Virus record (IMG/VR): IMGVR_UViG_3300022227_000047
Coordinates: 1 to 20,101 of that record
Length of the DNA: 20,101 nt
Direction: 5' to 3' (one strand)
DNA from: a virus
The position numbers and the translations under genes are program-made. Below, in pieces: positions 14,556-20,101 of the stretch (positions within the stretch are counted from its first letter, which is position 1; every line of letters begins with the position of its first letter). The notes beneath the pieces are model-generated. The model saw only the letters and a program-made list of their open reading frames with translations. It was not told the DNA's origin and did not search any database.

Positions 14556-16726
14556 TAGTATTCTAGTCCTACATTAGTTAGAGCATTTTTAAGTTCTTGT
14601 ATCTCATCGGCGCCTAAAGCTTTTACACATTCTCCTTTTTTCGCCTTACTTACAGCTTCATTTGCTTCTTCTTGAGTTAAACCCATATATTGTGCAAAAA
14701 ATTTAGCCACGTCCTCATCTTTTTGCTCAATTAAGAGAGAAACGGGATTGATCTTCTCACCAGTTATGTCAATCTGGCGGCCTAGGCCCCCTGTAGGAGA
14801 GTAAAATGAACCATCTTTAGACCCATCTCCTGTATCAGAAGTTTTTTTAATATCAACAGTACCACGTCCGTCTGTATATTCAAGACCTGTTCCTGTTCGT
14901 CTTCCAATAGTTGATGATGTTGGAAAAGGTTCATATGGTCCTCCAGTCTCTTTATTCTTGGAAGAATCGGAAGCAGACCCAGCTCCGGAATCGGCTTCAT
15001 ACTTATCTGGTCTTTGAGTTGCACAAATCATAAAAGCTTGTGCATTTAAATCTAATAACCATTCTATAACATCTATAGCTGCATTAAGCTTAGGTAACCA
15101 TGGATGATTTTCTCCAGTAACTGATGCATCTTCTCCTTCACCAGCAACTTCTTTTGCTTTTTTCATCATATAGTCTTGCATATTTAGTATCATTTCTCTA
15201 ACATTTTTTGACCAACCATCTGGACCAAATAAAGCAACTATAAGTGACATAAATAATTGTTCCCACGGTAAACATTGGGCGACAACACTTGGATTATCCG
15301 ATGCTTCTATTCTTTCTTTTCCCCATTGTACAGCTTGTTCAAATAGATGCTGTTGAACAACATTTAACATTGTAACCAGCATTATAGTTATTGAAGTATG
15401 CATTATAGCTGCTATGTTAAATTTAAATCCTTCCCAATTGAAATTCATAGAATCTCCAGTTAATAAGGGAATTAAAGCCATTAGCAGAGCATGTAGCTGT
15501 CTAAGCCATATTCTCTGTTCTTCTAAAAACATCTCTATATGCTGTGTAGAGATAGCTGGATTTTCTAAGAGTTCTTCTAAAGTTATTGGATCTCCAGCAG
15601 CAAATGCTGCCTCGTATTCAGATACAGTGTCATATCTGGTCCGTATTATTATATTACCTCCAGAGTCCACTTTATATATTTTAGCATCTGTTACCCCTGC
15701 TATGGTAGAGCTGCGTATTAATTCATAGAAGATACAACAATAAAATTCTTTGGTAGCCATGCTATCGATAGAACCTCCTATTGCCTCGCCAACTCCGTTA
15801 ATCATATCAGAGATTCCATTAGCTCCATAAGTCTTAGCCCCTTCTATTAAATTCTTTTTATATCCATCTAGATCTGCGTCTTCTAAAGATACATATCTTC
15901 CAACAAGTATAAAGTGAGTATCTTTAGAAGAATCATTAAGTGGGACTGATATTAAACTTGCCCATTCTGACTTTATCTCTTGTAAATTTTCTTCTTTAAA
16001 ATAGACTGTTAAAATATTATCTTCCAATGTAATACTACTAGTTTCTATAGAAAACACAGCAGACTTAACGCCACCATTTGGATTATTTGCTAAGTCCTGT
16101 TTATCTTGTATAGTTTTATCAAATGCTAAACCTAGTTTTGGAAAACCTAAATAAAGTTTCTTTCCTCCAGTTAATTCAGCATCTTCTAATCTGAAAGGAT
16201 TAGTATCATCATATGAGAAGAGCATAGTGGCTGGTTCGGGATTAACCCAACTAACTTCGGTTTTATTGCGTGTTTTTAAATCTTTATTAATATTTTCTAG
16301 TTTTTCCTTTTCAAGTTTATCTCCTCCTTCAAGACTAGAATCTCCAGGATCAGTTACTATTACAATATTATTAAAAGCTGAGCCACTTATTAAGTCTCTT
16401 AGCTCTTGAAATTTAATTGGAAGAAATGTTCCTTTATTATGTGAAATTGGATTTAGAGGATATAAAGAATTTGCAGCATTTCTAACATAAGAAGACATTT
16501 TAGAAGTTAAAGCCTTCCATCTTGCAGCCGAACTCACTTTAGAATCACCAGCAACATCTGACTGTATTCTATTTTTTAATGCTGCAATTGGGTCTCTCCA
16601 TTTAGTTTCATTTCTGCCCTGTTGGGTAGTGTGTTGTTCTATTCGATCGAAAAAGCTAGACAATTCTGCAATTGCAGCATCATCAAGCTCTGATCTAAGA
16701 TCTTCTACCCATTGTTCGTCAGGCAT
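14555..16726 (-). CDS. Unrecognised large protein between terminase and portal
   Basis: I do not recognise this 723-aa protein. Residues 1-100 are helical and polar. The middle (100-400) is mixed alpha/beta, with TFLPIKFQELRDLI, NIVIVTDPGDSS and FILVGRYVSLEDADLDGY. Residues 405-505 contain hydrophobic helices, including LHALLMALIPLLTG, AAIMHTSITIMLVTMLNVVQ and WEQLFMSLIVALFG, which might be membrane-active or core helices. Residues 578-650 form a Gly/Ser/Asp-rich linker, and the last 70 are helical (KDEDVAKFFAQYMGL onward). Its place and size suggest a virion component associated with the portal vertex or an injected protein, which is inference. The start overlaps the terminase stop (TAATG) with GGGAGAAG about 10 nt before it. 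Confidence 0.65.
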   Translation of the reverse strand: MPDEQWVEDLRSELDDAAIAELSSFFDRIEQHTTQQGRNETKWRDPIAALKNRIQSDVAGDSKVSSAARWKALTSKMSSYVRNAANSLYPLNPISHNKGTFLPIKFQELRDLISGSAFNNIVIVTDPGDSSLEGGDKLEKEKLENINKDLKTRNKTEVSWVNPEPATMLFSYDDTNPFRLEDAELTGGKKLYLGFPKLGLAFDKTIQDKQDLANNPNGGVKSAVFSIETSSITLEDNILTVYFKEENLQEIKSEWASLISVPLNDSSKDTHFILVGRYVSLEDADLDGYKKNLIEGAKTYGANGISDMINGVGEAIGGSIDSMATKEFYCCIFYELIRSSTIAGVTDAKIYKVDSGGNIIIRTRYDTVSEYEAAFAAGDPITLEELLENPAISTQHIEMFLEEQRIWLRQLHALLMALIPLLTGDSMNFNWEGFKFNIAAIMHTSITIMLVTMLNVVQQHLFEQAVQWGKERIEASDNPSVVAQCLPWEQLFMSLIVALFGPDGWSKNVREMILNMQDYMMKKAKEVAGEGEDASVTGENHPWLPKLNAAIDVIEWLLDLNAQAFMICATQRPDKYEADSGAGSASDSSKNKETGGPYEPFPTSSTIGRRTGTGLEYTDGRGTVDIKKTSDTGDGSKDGSFYSPTGGLGRQIDITGEKINPVSLLIEQKDEDVAKFFAQYMGLTQEEANEAVSKAKKGECVKALGADEIQELKNALTNVGLEY

Positions 16727-19065
16727 TAGAAACTTCTCCCTTTAGTACTTCTAGTTAATGTTCTTGATTTATGGGAAAATCCTCTACTCTTTACTGATCT
16801 ACTTCCTACTTTTTTAGGAGTTCCATTTTTATCTAGTGTATATTCAGGAGGCTCTCCTTCCCCACTCCAAAATCCATGATCATAAAGTAATGCTCCAGAT
16901 AATGAAGAAACTTTAGGTACATCTTTTATTTTTTCTAAATTAGATCTCCAACCTCCTTTAGTAAAAGCTAATTCAAGTCCTGGAACATTATCTATTACTA
17001 CATCCATATCTCTTTTATGAAAAATTGAAGTATCCATCATATAACCATACGCGGCCAACATTGTAGCATCAAGTCTATGGTCTAGACCATCGCGTACAGT
17101 AGATGCATAAACTTCTCCATATCTACCAACTCTATCGATAATATATCCTCTCATTTGGCCAACTAAATTGAATTCTTCATTTTCTACAGTATTTCCTTTT
17201 AGATCAACTGCAGGAATTATAAGCTGTCCACTTTCATTTAATAATTGTAAATTTTTTACCATTGTATTTTTTGTAGGAGTTTTTCTTGCTATCCCTGTGA
17301 TCTTATCTATGATTTCCGTAGATCCTCCCATGTCAACTGATGCCATATTATCTAACATATACTTCATATTTGTACACTTTGTACCCATGGGACCTTCACC
17401 CTTATCTAATGAAAGTCTAAGCATTTCATAATTTGCCTCACCGTGCCCACGATCAAAAACCATTTTATTAAATTTGATTTTTTTCATTAGTTTTAAAATA
17501 AATTCTACTGATCCCATATTAGTAAAGTCTGCAGGATCTATAGCATCGGCATAAAATACTCTAAGAGCATTTGATTTTTCAATCTTATTAATTAATTCTC
17601 CATCTGGTGTTTTCCATTCTCCATCATTATAAGGTATTAATAAATCAGGAATATTCATATACTCTAAAACAACTGCTTGAACTCCAAATCTAGATTCATT
17701 CCAATCTACTCCTAATACATAAATATTTTCTGGATTGTATCTAAGAGAAGAATAAGAATATACATATAAATTTGAGTCAATAAAATTATTTTTAAAAACT
17801 CCTTCAGCAGCTGTACCAAATAGTGCTAAATATTCATGTTCAAACTGTGTAACAGTTGTAACTGCTTTTAATTCTAATTCTCTATCTTTATTCCATTCGG
17901 GGCTAACCATGGATGGAAAAAAATATTCATTGAAGCCAAGATCTTTTTGTTGTTTTACAATGTTATAAAAATATTCTCTTTTACCTGTTGGAGTTCCTGA
18001 TATTGTAAGATTAGTATCTTTATATGTTGTAGAAATAGGTAATACAGCTTCAACAAGTGCCTCATTTGTTAAAGAATCAACCTCATCTATATATAAATCA
18101 TTGGCTGAATTATGAACTAAAAATCCTCCTGGAGCTAATCCTTCTTCTATTTTTTGACCTGAAGTTATAGAAGGTCCGGCAGCTACTGCTCCTTTACTAT
18201 TAGAATTTTTCTTATAGGCAACAAATGTATGAGAGGGAGTTACTGTTAAATCAAATGTTCTTTTTTTCAGAGAAAGCTTTGTTACTCTTTTAACTCTTGA
18301 CCAATATGCTTTTCCATTAGGATGAACAACAGAAACAAAATCAGCCTCTCTATCAACTTTTTCTTGAGTATATAGTTGTTGAATTTCTGCCCATCCCCTG
18401 CCCATTGTCATTACTTTATGATTTGCAGTAGCAACTAGAAATCTTTCAGAAGCTGTTTCAACTTCATATAATTCCTTAATACCATTATCGTGTATTGCTT
18501 CTACTGTTCCAACAATACTTTTTTCTGTTTCTAAATCTATAGATAATACTTCATCTCCAACCTTTAATTTATCAATTGATACAGAGGTTCCATTTTCTTT
18601 TACAACTTGAGTATCTCTAGGAAGACATTTACCACGAACTGAATTATTTCCGACATAGCCCTGTATTACAGAATTATTTTTAAACCAAATTTCATAAGGA
18701 CGCATTCTAGTACGTGCTATAGACGATGAAATTTCAGGAGCATCTTTAGTCATTCTATTAATAAGATTAAATAAAGTTTGAACTTGAGAATCATATCCAG
18801 CCACAATTAAAATTTCTCTATCAGTATAAGTAAAAGCTTTCCATATAGCTTCAATTGCTAATGTAACAGATTTTCCAGTTCTTCTTCCCATTCTAAGAAC
18901 TCTCTTCTGTGCTCTACTACGTAAAATCTTTTTCTGATAAGGACGAAGTTCTAGAGATTTTTTAGGATCAGAAGGCGAACGAAGATAAATTTCCGCGAAG
19001 TAAACTGGATCACTAAGAATTTGTACTTCTAATAAATCGTCTTTAGTTAACTTGGAGTCTGGCAT
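16726..19065 (-). CDS. terL: Large terminase subunit (TerL) interrupted by a mini-intein
   Basis: TerL is the packaging motor: an ATPase that pumps DNA into the prohead and a nuclease that cuts the concatemer. Of 779 residues, 147-319 are an intein, leaving a 606-aa enzyme. The ATPase part has Walker A GRRTGKS (60-66), Walker B LYIDEVD (324-330, right after the intein) and the coupling motif ISGTPTGK (355-362). The RNase H-like nuclease has acidic residues in VLGVDWNE (D454), VFDRGHGE (D538) and GLDHRLDAT (D662, D666). The C-terminus is basic and Ser-rich. It starts within the end of the upstream gene (19-base overlap), with a moderate AGGTAG site about 8 nt away. No small terminase is recognised nearby; it may lie beyond the right edge. 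Confidence 0.93.
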   Translation of the reverse strand: MPDSKLTKDDLLEVQILSDPVYFAEIYLRSPSDPKKSLELRPYQKKILRSRAQKRVLRMGRRTGKSVTLAIEAIWKAFTYTDREILIVAGYDSQVQTLFNLINRMTKDAPEISSSIARTRMRPYEIWFKNNSVIQGYVGNNSVRGKCLPRDTQVVKENGTSVSIDKLKVGDEVLSIDLETEKSIVGTVEAIHDNGIKELYEVETASERFLVATANHKVMTMGRGWAEIQQLYTQEKVDREADFVSVVHPNGKAYWSRVKRVTKLSLKKRTFDLTVTPSHTFVAYKKNSNSKGAVAAGPSITSGQKIEEGLAPGGFLVHNSANDLYIDEVDSLTNEALVEAVLPISTTYKDTNLTISGTPTGKREYFYNIVKQQKDLGFNEYFFPSMVSPEWNKDRELELKAVTTVTQFEHEYLALFGTAAEGVFKNNFIDSNLYVYSYSSLRYNPENIYVLGVDWNESRFGVQAVVLEYMNIPDLLIPYNDGEWKTPDGELINKIEKSNALRVFYADAIDPADFTNMGSVEFILKLMKKIKFNKMVFDRGHGEANYEMLRLSLDKGEGPMGTKCTNMKYMLDNMASVDMGGSTEIIDKITGIARKTPTKNTMVKNLQLLNESGQLIIPAVDLKGNTVENEEFNLVGQMRGYIIDRVGRYGEVYASTVRDGLDHRLDATMLAAYGYMMDTSIFHKRDMDVVIDNVPGLELAFTKGGWRSNLEKIKDVPKVSSLSGALLYDHGFWSGEGEPPEYTLDKNGTPKKVGSRSVKSRGFSHKSRTLTRSTKGRSF
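18109..18627 (-). mobile_element. Mini-intein (Hint domain) inside the large terminase
   Basis: The 173-residue insert begins at Cys147 (CLPRDTQVVKENG) and ends at His318-Asn319, with Ser320 as the +1 residue. Splicing blocks are visible: N-terminal CLPRDTQV, KLKVGDEVLSID, a block B VATANHKVM with Thr213 and His216, block F TFDLTVTPSHTFVA, and a final GGFLVHN/S. Removal would join SVRGK to SANDLYIDEVD, restoring a normal run into Walker B. The region is too short to hold an endonuclease domain, so it is a mini-intein. The residues needed for protein splicing are present, so it is probably active. A roughly 30-residue loop rich in Gly, Ala and Ser separates blocks F and G, which is unusual. 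Inteins in terminases at ATPase motifs are known. Confidence 0.9.
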
Positions 19066-19805
19066 ATAAAGCTACCTATTAATAAATTATCTGTGGGAAA
19101 TTCTGTACGGATTTTTATAGCTGGTTCATTTATTTTTCCAGCATATCTCAAATTTTCATATTTTAAAGGTTCTGTTAAACTTCCTTTAAATCTTATTGTT
19201 CCTGGTTCGGTTAAGGGACAGTGATCACTATGGCCATTAGCTGCAATACCTAATCTACTAAGTAACATTATGAGAAAATCTTTACTAAACGAAGTTAGAT
19301 GTTTTATTATCTTTTCAGAAAGAAAAGGTTTTAAAACATATTTTAAATCGGATTCAGCTAATTTTGATAATGCTAATGTTATATTTAATTTAGTATAGGG
19401 ATTTGGTCTTTTATTCTGGAATAAATAAAAAGAGCTTTTTAAACAATCTATATCTAATTTATTCTTCCACGAGTCTCCAAAAATCTTTAAGTACCCCAGC
19501 ACTGCTACTGTAGTTTTTTTAGAAGCTCCCGGAACTGATTGAATTGATAAGTCTTTAAATTTAGAATAATTTACCCACGAGGAATTAGGATTTCCTAAAA
19601 AATTGGTATTAAAAGGACAGTTTATTATACGACCTTGAGATGTTATAAATTTATGTAAATTTACTTTTGAATCTTTTACATCTATAACTCGTATAGGTTT
19701 ATATGTAGTTCCATTCCACCAAAAAATATTCTTATCTTTTAAATTTTTTGATAATACTATTTCTCCATTATTTGTTAGGAGAAGTTGTTTTTTAGAGATT
19801 ACCAT
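19047..19805 (-). CDS. Probable free-standing, splicing-dead intein-like protein with LAGLIDADG-like centre
   Basis: This 252-aa protein appears to have the layout of a full intein without exteins. The first 90 residues resemble a Hint N-half: LLLTNNGEIVLSKNLKDKN (8-26), then TSQGRIINCPFNTNFL (55-70) in the place of block B, and a WVNYSKFKDLSIQS stretch like the usual post-B strand. The centre has a LAGLIDADG-like VAVLGYLKIFGDSW (100-113), and later FLIMLLSRLGIAANG (177-191), like the end of such endonuclease domains. The end, IKIRTEFPTDNLLIGSFICQ (230-249), looks like blocks F and G with the HN replaced by CQ. The start Cys and final HN are missing, so splicing is not expected. It may act as a homing endonuclease for the adjacent terminase. 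It overlaps bS21 by 7 and terL by 19 bases. Confidence 0.5.
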   Translation of the reverse strand: MVISKKQLLLTNNGEIVLSKNLKDKNIFWWNGTTYKPIRVIDVKDSKVNLHKFITSQGRIINCPFNTNFLGNPNSSWVNYSKFKDLSIQSVPGASKKTTVAVLGYLKIFGDSWKNKLDIDCLKSSFYLFQNKRPNPYTKLNITLALSKLAESDLKYVLKPFLSEKIIKHLTSFSKDFLIMLLSRLGIAANGHSDHCPLTEPGTIRFKGSLTEPLKYENLRYAGKINEPAIKIRTEFPTDNLLIGSFICQTPS

Positions 19806-19963
19806 ATCTTCTTCTTTGGATATTTTTTTCTTAAAGACGGTTTTACATAAAATTCACGATATCTTAGTTCTTCCATTAACCCAGATTTTTGAACCTGTTT
19901 TGTAAATCTTTTTATTAATGCCCCAACAGACTCATGTTGTCTCTTTTCTACAGTAACTCCCAT
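19799..19963 (-). CDS. Phage-encoded ribosomal protein bS21 homologue
   Basis: A short gene with ATG at 19963 and stop TAA at 19799-19801 encodes 54 residues. The sequence VGALIKRFTKQVQKSGLMEE (13-32), then LRYREFYVKPSLRKKK, matches the bacterial bS21 core: a pair of basic helices with R/K-F-K...-Q-x-x-G-x-hydrophobic-x-E-hydrophobic-R-x-R-E-hydrophobic-Y-x-K-P. The C-terminus is short and lysine-rich. Cellular bS21 is a late-joining small-subunit protein near the mRNA channel and anti-Shine-Dalgarno region. Phage copies are known in some large phages and are thought to bias ribosomes toward phage messages. The gene sits between an unknown protein (3-base gap upstream) and the intein-like protein (7-base overlap). 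Its Shine-Dalgarno site is weak (ACGAGA). Confidence 0.88.
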   Translation of the reverse strand: MGVTVEKRQHESVGALIKRFTKQVQKSGLMEELRYREFYVKPSLRKKYPKKKIW

Positions 19964-19966
19964 TAA

Positions 19967-20101
19967 TTATCTCGTATGGTGATAAGTTGCTTCATTTCCC
20001 ATTAATCTATTTCTTGGATTTATTTTTGCTCCATAAGAAGCTCGAACTGCTCTTTGTCTTTCAGTCGCTGCGGCCGAAGATATCATAGCAGTAGGAAGTC
20101 T
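19967..20101 (-). CDS. C-terminal end of an unrecognised protein (5' end outside window)
   Basis: The frame is open from the right edge to a TAA at 19967-19969, giving 44 residues of the C-terminus. It includes ISSAAATERQRAVRASYGAK and ends NEATYHHTR. It is Ala/Arg rich and basic, without a motif I can name. It precedes bS21 by three bases, so it belongs to the same operon. A start at the internal Met (residue 6 of the visible part) cannot be excluded. Confidence 0.6.
   Translation of the reverse strand, partial: RLPTAMISSAAATERQRAVRASYGAKINPRNRLMGNEATYHHTR

Noticed and set aside
14782-15024. 80-codon minus-strand frame inside the 723-aa gene
   Set aside because: Alternative frame of a continuous gene, with no motif and no ribosome site.

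Overview
The window is part of the virion-structure module of a contractile-tailed bacteriophage (Caudoviricetes, myovirus morphology). All supported genes lie on the minus strand, so transcription runs from the right edge to the left. Genes are packed with short overlaps, often stop/start TAATG junctions. The DNA is AT-rich, except for a visibly richer stretch over the capsid genes. The host cannot be named. Many genes have purine-rich Shine-Dalgarno sites (AGGAG, GGAG), which argues for a host that uses them. The combination of genes suggests a large-genome phage: a bS21 homologue, an intein in the terminase, a long protease-scaffold fusion, and a gene order unlike T4.

Layout in transcription order. 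At the right edge is the C-terminal end of an unrecognised protein. Next come a 54-aa ribosomal protein bS21 homologue and a 252-aa protein that looks like a free-standing, splicing-dead intein (degenerate Hint halves around a LAGLIDADG-like centre). The large terminase follows and carries a 173-aa mini-intein immediately before its Walker B motif. After it come an unrecognised 723-aa protein, the portal, a small tandem zinc-ribbon protein of the Mu Com type, a 743-aa maturation protease fused to scaffold, a 325-aa probable capsid accessory protein, and the major capsid protein. Head-to-tail genes follow: a 220-aa unknown, a 35-aa very basic peptide, an Ig-like neck protein, and two neck/tail-completion candidates. 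The tail sheath, the tail tube and a long tube paralogue that runs off the left edge close the window.

These genes fit one assembly line. Portal, scaffold and capsid protein build the procapsid, the protease matures it, the terminase fills it through the portal, neck proteins close it, and the sheath/tube tail docks. Strong RNA hairpins sit after the capsid gene, before the tube gene and before the tube paralogue. They probably set different transcript or protein levels within an otherwise continuous operon.

The most unusual part is the right end. A phage-borne ribosomal protein, a stand-alone intein-like protein and an intein-containing terminase are stacked in about 3.2 kb with overlapping ends. 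No stretch over 300 bases lacks a gene; the largest gaps (80-107 bases) are described under the flanking features. No tRNA, CRISPR array, insertion sequence or plus-strand gene was supported.
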